Shown: positions 1 through 8,056, counted from the stretch's first letter. The stretch: DNA of 17,043 nucleotides from Clostridiales bacterium (GCA_019418545.1 DYBQ01000047.1:1-17043), one strand, 5' to 3'. Notes: generated from the sequence alone by a model not told the origin. Numbers and translations: made by a program.

Positions 1-185
1 AGGATGATACTTCTGATGCGGATGATAATACTTCCAAACCTGACAGCGGCAAGGACGACGAAAACTATGCTGAATCCCCGGCAACAGGTGACAACAGTAT
101 GACCTTTATCTGGGTAGCAATTGTGGTTCTGGTATTAGCCGGATTGATTACAGCGATTTTAGTGAAACAAAGAAGACGGATGTAA
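1..185 (+). CDS. C-terminal fragment of a sortase-anchored surface protein
   Basis: This is the 3' end of a gene that begins left of the window; the reading frame starts at base 3 and ends at a TAA at 183-185. About 60 residues are visible. First comes an Asp/Ser/Lys-rich linker, then an SPATG motif (a variant of the LPXTG sorting signal), a hydrophobic segment of about 20 residues, and a basic tail ending KQRRRM. That is the standard layout of a protein covalently attached to the cell wall by sortase. The large leftward surface protein at 8566 ends in the same SPATG pentapeptide, so one sortase probably handles both. The main domains lie outside the window, so the substrate or adhesive role cannot be stated. 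A terminator follows directly. Confidence 0.8.
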   Translation, partial: DDTSDADDNTSKPDSGKDDENYAESPATGDNSMTFIWVAIVVLVLAGLITAILVKQRRRM

Positions 186-206
186 GACGTAAGTTTTATA
201 GGATTT

Positions 207-252
207 AAAAAGAGCGAACCAGGCAAATTTTTGTCTGGTTCGCTCTTTTTTG
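207..252 (+). terminator. Intrinsic terminator after the surface-protein gene
   Basis: A long perfect stem (AAAAGAGCGAACCAG paired with CTGGTTCGCTCTTTT) closes a short A/T-rich loop and runs into a T-tract. It lies 21 bases after the stop codon. The left-flanking A-run would also give a U-tract on the opposite strand, so it may work both ways. It insulates the six-gene cassette from the gene on its left. Confidence 0.9.
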
Positions 253-273
253 TGTGTTTTTCTAAATATAAGG

Positions 274-302
274 TTGCGTTTGTATACATTGTTTTGTATA
301 AT
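274..302 (+). promoter_or_regulatory. Sigma-A-type promoter of the TIR-STING cassette
   Basis: A -35 box TTGCGT (274-279) and a perfect -10 box TATAAT (297-302) are separated by exactly 17 bases. The predicted start is near 309, giving a leader of about 65 bases before the ATG at 375. A second TATAAT occurs around 330 but lacks a good -35 partner. No obvious repressor operator was recognised. This is the only good promoter I see ahead of the first four cassette genes. Confidence 0.65.
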
Positions 303-374
303 GATAACAAATATAATTTTCTATTGATGATATAATCGTAATTCTTTTATATGGAAATAGAGAGAGGGAGATTT

Positions 375-1457
375 ATGAGAAAAATCAATGTAGTATTATT
401 TTCTTCAGGAACCAGTGCCGAAAAAGGAGCGTTAAAACGGGTATCAGAGGAATTGGAAGCCAGAGGATGCAATTGTTTTAGCTGGAGAGAACTATTCCAA
501 AATGCTAAAAACCTTCATGTTGCATTGCTTCCCATGTTGATTAAAAAAATTCCCACATTTGATTTTGCCGTTCTTCTTGGCGAAGGCCATGACATGGTTA
601 CGATACTTCGGAAAGGGCAGAAGATATCTGTGCCCGTTATGCGGGATAATGTCCTTTTTGAAACCGGATTATGTACGATGGCCTTGGGCATGTCGAGAGT
701 GATTCTGCTAACAGACCCGGGAGTCCGCTTGCCGGAGGATTTGGAAGGGGTTCGCGGGGTAGGGGTGTACCATGTAACCATTCCGCAGTGGGAGCCCGGG
801 GAGGTGTTTGAAGAGGGCTTGAAAGTGGCTGTGGAAAAAATAATAGCCTATATGGATATCAATCGGGATTTGATTTCACCGGTAGTAATCGGAGCCTCCG
901 CCTCTGCCGCAGAGGGATATGCCACTAACTTTGTGATGCGGGTACTGGAGCATTTGGAAGAAGGGTTCCGCGATAAGGAAAGCGGAAAGGTTTTTCATTT
1001 TTCCGGTAAAAACGTTTGGTTTCACATTGTCATTCCCGAAGAGTACAATCTTCAAATACGCCGGCAGGCCGCGGAGGAGCAAAAGCTTTTGCACAGCGGT
1101 TTTGTAGATACAGCACGATATCGTGCGGCAGAATTCCACTATAGAATTGAAGGAGAGCAGCTGCATATTTGGGATTATCCTACCACCCTGACCACCTCCT
1201 ACAATACGGCCCGCATGATTCTGGATTTGGATGCAGACGATTTTTGTGACGAGCGGGCACAAGAGCGGTTTACAGCAAAAGAGTTAGAATTGTTCCGTGC
1301 CACGCTGAAACGGCTTTTATGCGAGGAATATGTTGCGGATAGAATCGCCTTTTTTTATCCGCAGCTTAGCGCAGAAGCCAGGGAGCATATGATAGAGACC
1401 CTGATGGACATTTTTAAAAACCGGTTAGAAATTGTCACTTATAGAGGAAAAAAATAA
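375..1457 (+). CDS. TIR-STING protein: CBASS-type cyclic dinucleotide receptor with NADase-like TIR domain
   Basis: A cytosolic two-domain protein of 360 residues. Residues about 3-165 form a TIR-like domain of the CAP12/predicted nucleotide-binding type: the beta-strand INVVLFSSG, then FAVLLGEG, then the hallmark RDNVLFETG at 90-98, where Glu96 is the likely NADase catalytic residue. Residues about 170-345 look like a bacterial STING domain: GYATNF at 181-186, the strand WFHIVIP, lid arginines near 248-250, and DYPTTL at 267-272. In bacterial STINGs an Asp and Thr in this last motif contact cyclic di-GMP. The known family binds the dinucleotide, forms filaments and depletes NAD+ to stop phage growth. 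I chose the ATG at 375 because AGAGGGAG precedes it at good spacing; an ATG at 351 adds eight residues but has no ribosome site. It is the first gene of the cassette. No CD-NTase lies beside it, which is unusual. The family call is from motifs and order, not from a search. Confidence 0.82.
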   Translation: MRKINVVLFSSGTSAEKGALKRVSEELEARGCNCFSWRELFQNAKNLHVALLPMLIKKIPTFDFAVLLGEGHDMVTILRKGQKISVPVMRDNVLFETGLCTMALGMSRVILLTDPGVRLPEDLEGVRGVGVYHVTIPQWEPGEVFEEGLKVAVEKIIAYMDINRDLISPVVIGASASAAEGYATNFVMRVLEHLEEGFRDKESGKVFHFSGKNVWFHIVIPEEYNLQIRRQAAEEQKLLHSGFVDTARYRAAEFHYRIEGEQLHIWDYPTTLTTSYNTARMILDLDADDFCDERAQERFTAKELELFRATLKRLLCEEYVADRIAFFYPQLSAEAREHMIETLMDIFKNRLEIVTYRGKK

Positions 1458-1516
1458 AATGACATGCGAAAAACAGTGTCAGATTGATTTCCTTATAGTA
1501 CAAGGGAGGGAAACAT

Positions 1517-2659
1517 GTGATTTTTTCAGCACTGGGCGGCACCGACCGGGTAGGCGCCAGCTGTTACTTTTTACAACTGGCGGGAACTAATTTTTTATTG
1601 GACTGTGGAAAAGGGGTTCAGGGATATCATACCTATGGACCCAATTTCCTATCCCTCAACCAAATCTCTGGGATGGAATCCCCTTCCAGAACCGACGCGC
1701 TTCTGATTTCCCATGGACACTATGACCATATTGGATATTTGCCGGATTTTGCGGATATGTGCCCATATACTCCGGTTTATGCGACGCAGACAACCAAGGA
1801 GATGGGAAAACACCTGATGTGGGACCGTTTCCGTTATGAAAAGGATGCTACTTGGGAAAAGAGGATGGGGGAAGATTATCTGGTTGACAAAGCATTGCAG
1901 CGAATCCATGGGAATGGATATGGAAGCTCTTTTATTGTGGGAAATGTAAAAATAACTTTTTATGAAGCCGGACATATTCCCGGGGCGGCTATGATTTATC
2001 TGGAATCACCGGAGGGGAATGTGTTGTATACCGGAGATTTTATGAGGGAAAGAACCATGATGACCTCTGGGTATCAGCTTCCCCTCAAAGTACAGCCGGA
2101 TTTGATGATACTCTGCGGCCTTCATGCAAAGCACCCCCACTATGTACCAAAGGCAGGAATCTCGCAGACAATGAAGCAGGCGGCAAAGCAGCTCTATCTT
2201 GGAAAATCTGCTTTTTTACAGGTGAAGCAGCTGACAAAAGGATTAGAAGTGGTCCGTATGATAGCAGACATGATGGAAAAAGGAGAGCTCCCCTATGAAA
2301 CTATTTTTGCCGACGAGCAAATTTTTTTGCTGGCAGAAAGGCTTGGAACTTTAAATATGAGGATGCTTCCCCAAAATTGCCGCCCATATGATGTGCTGCA
2401 GCTGCATGATTATAATCGCCCAAAAGGGATTTATATTGGAGGCTGTTTTGGTGCCTTGCCATCCAGCGAAGCGGATTTTTCCCTCCACGCTGATTATTCG
2501 GATTGCAGGCAGCTGATTGAAAGGTACTGCCCTTCGGTGGTATTTGTGGTACATTCCCCAAAAGGCCAAAACGAAGAAGAAGACACCCTGCTGGCAGAGG
2601 AGTTTCCAAATATACAAATGATATATCCAGAAGCCGGACGAGTTTATGGAAACCATTGA
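1517..2659 (+). CDS. MBL-fold hydrolase of the RNase J/CPSF (beta-CASP-like) type
   Basis: A 380-residue metallo-beta-lactamase-fold protein. It opens with a short strand and LGGTDRVGASCYFL, as in RNase J, CPSF73 and Ysh1 relatives. The metal ligands are visible: HGHYDH at 66-71, His153 in EAGHIPGA, and Asp174 in YTGDF. The C-terminal HADYSD (His324) and VVFVVHSP (His346) resemble beta-CASP motifs B and C. The acidic residue expected after the ligand Asp (motif A, usually within EATY) is replaced by LCGLH near 200, and the middle cap region is short compared with RNase J (about 550 residues). The active site still looks complete for two zinc ions, so a nuclease or phosphodiesterase acting on RNA or a nucleotide is likely; the substrate is unknown. 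The GTG start follows GGGAGGG (1504-1510) at 6 bases. The gap to the TIR-STING gene is 59 bases with no clear promoter, so they are probably co-transcribed. Confidence 0.8.
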   Translation: MIFSALGGTDRVGASCYFLQLAGTNFLLDCGKGVQGYHTYGPNFLSLNQISGMESPSRTDALLISHGHYDHIGYLPDFADMCPYTPVYATQTTKEMGKHLMWDRFRYEKDATWEKRMGEDYLVDKALQRIHGNGYGSSFIVGNVKITFYEAGHIPGAAMIYLESPEGNVLYTGDFMRERTMMTSGYQLPLKVQPDLMILCGLHAKHPHYVPKAGISQTMKQAAKQLYLGKSAFLQVKQLTKGLEVVRMIADMMEKGELPYETIFADEQIFLLAERLGTLNMRMLPQNCRPYDVLQLHDYNRPKGIYIGGCFGALPSSEADFSLHADYSDCRQLIERYCPSVVFVVHSPKGQNEEEDTLLAEEFPNIQMIYPEAGRVYGNH

Positions 2660-2705
2660 CAACCGGAAGAACAAATTAACGATGTGTAAGAAAGGATGGC
2701 AGAAA

Positions 2706-3758
2706 ATGAATTCTATGCAACAGAAAGCGCCCCATATTTTGGAAGAAGCCATGAAGCTGATTACCGAGACCTCCAAGCGGCAGAAAAAATCCTTTGCCGA
2801 TGAAAACTATTTGCTCTACCTCTGCTGTGCCGAGCCGGAAGCCCAGCCCCGGGAGATTGCTGAAAAGTATAACCGGGTATATCCTTCCTCAGGGATGACA
2901 GGTGATAGGGTTATCCGAGTGTTTAAAATGTGCAAAATCGATTATATCCCTGAAAGAATTCGTCTGATGAAAACTGTTTTTTCAATGTCAGCGGAATTTA
3001 TCAAGCTTCTTCGGGAAGAGCGTATGCCCAAAGAAGGAGAATTAAATCAGTTCCGTGCAGAACTAAACAGGAGCATCCAGGGGAGGCGGCTGCTGCTGAT
3101 TTGTGTGGCAGAGCAATGTGAGGAAATCAAGTCCTGCCAGCCAGTATATGAAGAGGCCCGCCGAATGAACAAGGATTTTGCCGGTGAATGTATTGACGGA
3201 ATTCTGGATGTAATAGAAGCCCGCTGTTCTCGAAAAAAGGAAAAAAATGACCGGCCTGCATTGTCAGCTGAAAAATATGAAGAAGAGATTTTCCGTTTGA
3301 CTGCTGCACTAAACCGCTCCAATAACTTGCTTACCCGGCTTCAGGAAAGCTTTGAGGAACAGCTGGCCGAAAGCCGTGTGGAAGAACAAATTCATCTGAT
3401 TACCATGCTCAATTCAGAAAAATATGGGTATCTGCTGGATTTGATTGAGTCGGCTTATTCTGGATTTCGGAAGCTTCGCAGTAAACGGATTACGATTCCC
3501 TTTGAAATCAAGGATGTGCAAACGCTGGTACGCCGGCTGCTGGAGTTTGTGGAAGACTGTAATATTGAAAAAATGGCCCACGTTGGCGACCGGCTGACAG
3601 TAAGCGCCGCAAAAATCAGCGAGTATATTTATGATGGAACGCCGTTTCTCCATGACGGAGATGTTAAAACCGTGGAAGTTATCTCCCCCGGCTGGAAAAG
3701 CATTGACGGCGATATTGTGATTTCATATCCAAGAGTGAAAGAAGTGAAGGAGGACTAA
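2706..3758 (+). CDS. GrpE-like nucleotide exchange factor for the adjacent Hsp70
   Basis: A 350-residue, mostly helical, charged protein. The first ~200 residues are not recognised. From about 205 to 255 there is a coiled-coil-like stretch (EEIFRLTAALNRSNNLLTRL and following). The last 50 residues resemble the GrpE beta domain: TVEVISPGW near 322-330 and DIVISYPRV near 338-345, matching the family pattern tV..v...Gy.....vlRpA.V.V. The usual FDP..HEA motif is missing, so this is a divergent relative. GrpE proteins release ADP from Hsp70, and the gene ends 2 bases before an Hsp70-like gene, which is strong contextual support. The Hsp70 ribosome site lies inside its last codons, implying translational coupling. 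The start at 2706 has AAAGGA nine bases upstream. An in-frame ATG at 2646 would overlap the preceding gene and lacks a site. N-terminal function unknown. Confidence 0.6.
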   Translation: MNSMQQKAPHILEEAMKLITETSKRQKKSFADENYLLYLCCAEPEAQPREIAEKYNRVYPSSGMTGDRVIRVFKMCKIDYIPERIRLMKTVFSMSAEFIKLLREERMPKEGELNQFRAELNRSIQGRRLLLICVAEQCEEIKSCQPVYEEARRMNKDFAGECIDGILDVIEARCSRKKEKNDRPALSAEKYEEEIFRLTAALNRSNNLLTRLQESFEEQLAESRVEEQIHLITMLNSEKYGYLLDLIESAYSGFRKLRSKRITIPFEIKDVQTLVRRLLEFVEDCNIEKMAHVGDRLTVSAAKISEYIYDGTPFLHDGDVKTVEVISPGWKSIDGDIVISYPRVKEVKED

Positions 3759-3760
3759 TC

Positions 3761-6559
3761 ATGAAGCACAACGACCTTTGCGTAGGAATTGACCTTGGCA
3801 CCACCAATTCTGTCATTGCCACCTGCTTTCAGGAGGGAAAGACATTAAATACCCCTGTAAGCAAAATTGAGCGTTTTACAGAATTTGGTACCCGTACCAA
3901 TCGGAAAACAGGGCGGGATGAATTGCTTCCTTCCTTTGTATATTATTATTACGACCAGAAGGAAGCAGAATACGAGACGATTGTGGGGGATTTGGCAAAG
4001 AAAATGTGCGGCTCCCAGCCATATGCCGTGGCACGCTCCATCAAAATGCAGATGGGACAGCCCAAGGTCAAAATCCCCGGCTGGAAGCCGGATTATCCAG
4101 ACCAGACCCCAGAAGCCGTTTCATCCAGAATCCTGCGGCATATGCTGACAGGGCTGGAGGATTTTTATGGGGAGAAAATTACAGATGCCGTTATCACCAT
4201 TCCCGCCAGCTTTGACGCCGCCCAGTGTGAAGCCACCCTTCGCGCAGCAGAAATGGCAGGCCTGGACGTTCGGGGAGACGACGGGGAATATCGGGATGAT
4301 GTCCTTTTGTCCGAGCCCGAAGCCGTGATTTATGATGTTATCAATCAAATTCAAAACGGAAGAATCAATGTTCCCATTGATTTTTCTGCACCCAAACGGG
4401 TAATGGTGTTTGATATCGGAGGCGGTACGCTGGATATCACCCTTCATGAGATTTGTCGCCGGGAGGATAATCCCGAATACTTTGATATTCGGCCATTAGC
4501 CACAAACCGATTTTCAGTTGTGGCTGGCGATACCTTTGACGAGCAGCTTGCAGAAAGAATGTTTGAGGATTATCTCGAAGCTTGCCGGCAGGGAGGGCTG
4601 GATGAAGTGGTCCGGGGAATCCGGGAGAACAGAGACGCCATTATGCATGAATTGATAACATATGCAGAGGAGTTGAAAACCGAAATCAGCAACCGCTATA
4701 AAGTCCGTCAGCAAAGAGGAAATCCTCTCCGCATGGATGATGACTTTGAATATGGCGGACGAATGCTCAATGGCTACAGCTCTGAGGGATATATGACATT
4801 GGAGGAGTTTGAAGAATGCCTTCGTCCTTTGCTTGGCGAAAGATATCGCTATGATGACTATCACAGGTTTGAGACCATTCAGGATGAAAATAACATTATT
4901 TATCCTGTTTTGAATGTTCTGTATAAAGCGGCTGCCAAGCTGAAAGTACAGGATGTGCAGGTTGACGCAGTCATTTTAAATGGCGGTATGTCCAGACTCT
5001 ATTTGATTGAAAAACGCCTGAGTGACTTTTTTGGATTCAGGCCGATTACCGTCAACGACCCGGACAAATCAGTGGCACAGGGTGCTTCGGTATATCATTA
5101 TTATCTGCACCAGAAAGACAGCCCCATGCAGGAACTTCACCGCCGCTTTATGGAGGAGCAGCGTTCAGAACAGGTTCTGGTGGAAAGTGTGGAGCCTGCC
5201 GGAGCATTTGTTTTTCAGGATATTACCAAGGTACCGCCCAAGCAGGCGATTCGCTCTGTGGGCAGTGTGCTCAATGAATCCCTTTATCTGGGACTCCGGG
5301 GCGGCGCTGTTCATCTTTTGGCAGAAAGCGGCCAGGAGCTGCCCTATGAATCTCCCCAAATTTCAGGCTTCTCCATTGCGCCCGGACAAACCCGCCTGCG
5401 GATTCCCATCCGGCAGAAGTCGGGCCGTCCCGGTGAATATAAAACCATTGCCACTGGAAACCTTACCTTTACCAAAGCCAGAAACAAGGAAACACCGGTT
5501 TCCATCCGGTTCCGCTTGAAAAAGGGCGGTTTGCTGGCCTTTGAAGCATGGACCAGTTCGGATGCCGAAGGGCTGCAGATTATTGAAAGCGCTTCGGTCT
5601 CTCTGACCCTGGGAGAGGAAGAAGACAAGTCCCGCAGCTATGCCAAGCCGAATCCCATCACGCCTCCTGCCGGCACGGTTTTGGTGGTGGCCAATGAGCT
5701 TTCTTCCTTCCGCAGCTTGGTTGACCGTCTCAAAAGCTGCCGAAAAAAAACCATGAAAACTTCCCTGCTCAATGCCATGAAAACCCGAAAAAAGACCATT
5801 CTCAGCTGCGGAAATCCCAAAGAGTTTTCTGACGGGATTTTGAAAATGCTGGAAACGGATAACTCTGCCATTATGTACATGAACCTTCTGCCGGTTGCCA
5901 GAAAGCTTTCTGCCTTCTGGACGGAAGAAGAGCGCAAAAAGCTTTCCCGGCTGTGCCTTCGCAGCCTGGAGTCGGAATTGACCGGTTGGGGGGCTTCCAC
6001 ATTTGAAGTCAACGCCAATAATGAAGCAATTTTGACCATTGGCAGCTGTGCAGACCGGGAGGTCTGTAAAGAGCTGAAGCCCTTGCAGGATAAGCTCAAA
6101 TATCGCAATGCGCTGTTGTTTGCTTTTGGAAGCTGCGGGATTTGTCAAGAATGGGTCTATGAGCAGTTTGTCAGTGACATGGAGCGCAGCGCCGTGATGC
6201 AGGAAAGCATACGCTGCCTGGGGCTGTCAGCCTTCCGGTATGACTGCGAAATGGAAATTAACATTCGGGAAGCGGCCGAACGACTGGTGCTTCTGATTTC
6301 CGGCGGAAGCCTGCAGGATAACGAACTGAGCATTGCCATTGTCGCCTTGGGAATCCTCTGTACTCGTTTGCAGGGAGAAGAGAGGGAAACGATTTCCCGG
6401 CAGACTAACGAAGCGATTGGCAGTATCCCTACTTATTATGGAAGCAAAATCTGGGACTATACAGAAAAGGCCCGCTCTGTGGCACACAGAATGATGACTG
6501 GCGAAGAATTGGAAAAATCAGAAGAAGAGTTCCTGCTGAGCATCCTGACTCAAATGTAA
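3761..6559 (+). CDS. Divergent Hsp70 (DnaK-like) chaperone ATPase with a long extra C-terminus
   Basis: A 932-residue cytosolic Hsp70 relative, much longer than DnaK (about 610-640). The ATPase domain is intact: phosphate-1 loop GIDLGTTNSV (9-18), AVITIPASFDAAQ with AAEMAGL (about 143-168), phosphate-2 loop FDIGGGTLDI (217-226), adenosine motif GGMSRLYLIEKRL (408-420) and DPDKSVAQGA (433-442). Residues about 470-620 have the look of a beta-rich substrate-binding region (LYLGLRGG, RLRIPIRQ, FRLKKGGLLAFEA). Residues about 625-932 are helical and leucine-rich, replacing the DnaK lid; I do not recognise that part, though large bacterial Hsp70-like proteins of about 900 residues with distinct C-terminal domains exist. 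The start is preceded by AAGGAGG inside the GrpE-like gene. It probably senses or remodels a partner of the TIR-STING system rather than serving as the housekeeping DnaK. No DnaJ gene is in the window. Confidence 0.88.
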   Translation: MKHNDLCVGIDLGTTNSVIATCFQEGKTLNTPVSKIERFTEFGTRTNRKTGRDELLPSFVYYYYDQKEAEYETIVGDLAKKMCGSQPYAVARSIKMQMGQPKVKIPGWKPDYPDQTPEAVSSRILRHMLTGLEDFYGEKITDAVITIPASFDAAQCEATLRAAEMAGLDVRGDDGEYRDDVLLSEPEAVIYDVINQIQNGRINVPIDFSAPKRVMVFDIGGGTLDITLHEICRREDNPEYFDIRPLATNRFSVVAGDTFDEQLAERMFEDYLEACRQGGLDEVVRGIRENRDAIMHELITYAEELKTEISNRYKVRQQRGNPLRMDDDFEYGGRMLNGYSSEGYMTLEEFEECLRPLLGERYRYDDYHRFETIQDENNIIYPVLNVLYKAAAKLKVQDVQVDAVILNGGMSRLYLIEKRLSDFFGFRPITVNDPDKSVAQGASVYHYYLHQKDSPMQELHRRFMEEQRSEQVLVESVEPAGAFVFQDITKVPPKQAIRSVGSVLNESLYLGLRGGAVHLLAESGQELPYESPQISGFSIAPGQTRLRIPIRQKSGRPGEYKTIATGNLTFTKARNKETPVSIRFRLKKGGLLAFEAWTSSDAEGLQIIESASVSLTLGEEEDKSRSYAKPNPITPPAGTVLVVANELSSFRSLVDRLKSCRKKTMKTSLLNAMKTRKKTILSCGNPKEFSDGILKMLETDNSAIMYMNLLPVARKLSAFWTEEERKKLSRLCLRSLESELTGWGASTFEVNANNEAILTIGSCADREVCKELKPLQDKLKYRNALLFAFGSCGICQEWVYEQFVSDMERSAVMQESIRCLGLSAFRYDCEMEINIREAAERLVLLISGGSLQDNELSIAIVALGILCTRLQGEERETISRQTNEAIGSIPTYYGSKIWDYTEKARSVAHRMMTGEELEKSEEEFLLSILTQM

Positions 6560-6574
6560 CATAGAAAAAACAGC

Positions 6575-6602
6575 AAAGGCCTGCAAAGTTTGCAGGCCTT
6601 TT
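6575..6602 (+). terminator. Intrinsic terminator splitting the cassette
   Basis: AAAGGCCTGCA (6575-6585) and TGCAGGCCTTT (6591-6601) pair perfectly around a 5-base loop, 15 bases after the Hsp70 stop. The following T-run is only four bases, so termination may be partial. A-rich bases on the left could support termination on the other strand too. It is followed at once by a new promoter, so the last two genes can be expressed separately. Confidence 0.75.
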
Positions 6603-6626
6603 GCCTGTAAAAACGATTATTAGATG

Positions 6627-6655
6627 ATGACAGAATGTGTAAAAGGAAGTATGAT
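6627..6655 (+). promoter_or_regulatory. Promoter for the membrane protein and 2H phosphoesterase genes
   Basis: ATGACA (6627-6632, five of six bases of consensus) and TATGAT (6650-6655) are 17 bases apart. The predicted start is near 6662, which leaves a leader of about 24 bases holding the AAGGAGG at 6672-6678. The position just after a terminator supports a separate transcription unit. Confidence 0.55.
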
Positions 6656-6685
6656 AAAAGAAATCATGTACAAGGAGGAATTGTG

Positions 6686-8056
6686 ATGGAGCAGGTTACC
6701 AATGCCTCATACTTTTTCATTCCGTTTTCCTATGGATGCTCTTTTCATAAATTTTATCAAAGCCTGACTCACAGCGAAAGTTGGGAAATCGTTCACGATG
6801 AAATTAAATATATGCTTCGCCATGTGGCGGATAAGCTGGACAGCACCAAGGAAGATTCTTGTTTGTGCTTCCATTTTGCTCTAAAAGACGAAGCCCGAAA
6901 AAAGCTGCAAATGATTTCCTCAGAGGATGTGTGCCAAATGGAGGGGAAATTTTCCGGGGAAAAAGAAATCTTTCCCTTCCGGCTCACCGGCGTGCAGCTC
7001 TATTGCTTCAGCACTCAAATCGGTGTCATGGCTTTTCGGCTTGCATTTGACAGGGATGATTCCATTTGGCTGGCAACAGCTCAGTATTATGCCAAAAAGG
7101 TTTCCCGCACGCTCATTACTTCCCGTTTTGGCCCAATGGTACAGGGAGAGGAGAATACGGATACTTTGATGGGAGTAGGGGATTTTTTATTGAATGCAAC
7201 CCTGCCTGGAACAGGCTGGCAGCCGTTTTTCTATGCAGTTCCGGGGACCGAGCGGGCCAATGTCCTCACTTATGTAGAAGTGCCGCCACGGAATGGCCCT
7301 CTGAAAGATACTTACCGGCGGGAGCTGTTCCATTTGCGCCGGTGTCAGAGTGACGGTTTCCTTTATGAGGAAAACCCTGCACAAGAGGAAAAGGAAATCA
7401 TATTTACTTCGGCGAACATGGTGTGGGGAATTTCCCCCGAAGCAGCAGTATGCCTGTCTTGCCCGGAAATGGGAGGAAGAGAGTTTATCGAAAAGATATT
7501 TATCGAGAATTTTCATTCCCAATACCTGTATATGTATGTTCTGCTGCTGCATCAAAAATTTATGCTGTACCAGTTGATGAATCAGATTGGAAGTGCTGGA
7601 GAAAAAGAGAAGCTGAAAACCTATCGAAAGCAGCTGTATGAATTTGAAATGAATTTTTCTTTTTCCCGAATCACAGAAGTAGTGCAGTATCAGGAGCTTT
7701 ATGACAAAATGAGTCAGGTTTTTGCTCTTCAAATGATGTATAATGATATTCGGGAGCCTATGGATGCCCTGTCTGAAATTGAAAAAAACCAGCGGGAGGA
7801 GCAGCAAAAGGAAGCTGATGAAAAAACCAGCCAGGGTTTAATGCTGTTGTCTTTGCTGGCAGTGTTTTCGGCCTTGATTGACAGCTTTGATTTTGCCGAG
7901 TCGTTTTTCTCCTGGTTTTTGCCAGAGGGCGCCATCCCTTGGGTACAGGCAGCGGTGATTATTTTGGTGATTTCCATTTTTATTCGAGGGTTGCTGACGA
8001 TTTTCCGAAAGCCCCGACGTTCCCAAAATTCAGCACATCATGGAGGTACCAAGTGA
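6686..8056 (+). CDS. Protein with two C-terminal transmembrane helices, CorA-like layout
   Basis: A 456-residue protein. About 280 residues of mixed soluble domain come first. A long helical section follows (roughly 285-380, with LLLHQKFMLYQLMNQ and a charged stretch rich in Glu/Lys/Gln). Two membrane helices sit at the end: about 384-401 (GLMLLSLLAVFSALIDSF) and about 419-437 (WVQAAVIILVISIFIRG), followed by a basic tail. This order recalls CorA-type channels, but the diagnostic GMN motif between the helices is absent, so a magnesium role is not supported. In its setting it could be a membrane-permeabilising effector or a membrane anchor for the system; both are inference. The ATG at 6686 has AAGGAGG seven bases upstream; the ORF is open further upstream but without a ribosome site. 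Its stop overlaps the start of the next gene. Confidence 0.6.
   Translation: MEQVTNASYFFIPFSYGCSFHKFYQSLTHSESWEIVHDEIKYMLRHVADKLDSTKEDSCLCFHFALKDEARKKLQMISSEDVCQMEGKFSGEKEIFPFRLTGVQLYCFSTQIGVMAFRLAFDRDDSIWLATAQYYAKKVSRTLITSRFGPMVQGEENTDTLMGVGDFLLNATLPGTGWQPFFYAVPGTERANVLTYVEVPPRNGPLKDTYRRELFHLRRCQSDGFLYEENPAQEEKEIIFTSANMVWGISPEAAVCLSCPEMGGREFIEKIFIENFHSQYLYMYVLLLHQKFMLYQLMNQIGSAGEKEKLKTYRKQLYEFEMNFSFSRITEVVQYQELYDKMSQVFALQMMYNDIREPMDALSEIEKNQREEQQKEADEKTSQGLMLLSLLAVFSALIDSFDFAESFFSWFLPEGAIPWVQAAVIILVISIFIRGLLTIFRKPRRSQNSAHHGGTK

Noticed and set aside
1515..1520. ATG at 1515 next to the MBL start
   Set aside because: It is immediately followed by TGA, so it cannot be the start; the GTG at 1517 is in frame and well spaced.
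5363..6148. 261-residue antisense ORF inside the Hsp70 gene
   Set aside because: It is a shadow of the well-supported Hsp70 frame on the other strand, with no ribosome site or domain.
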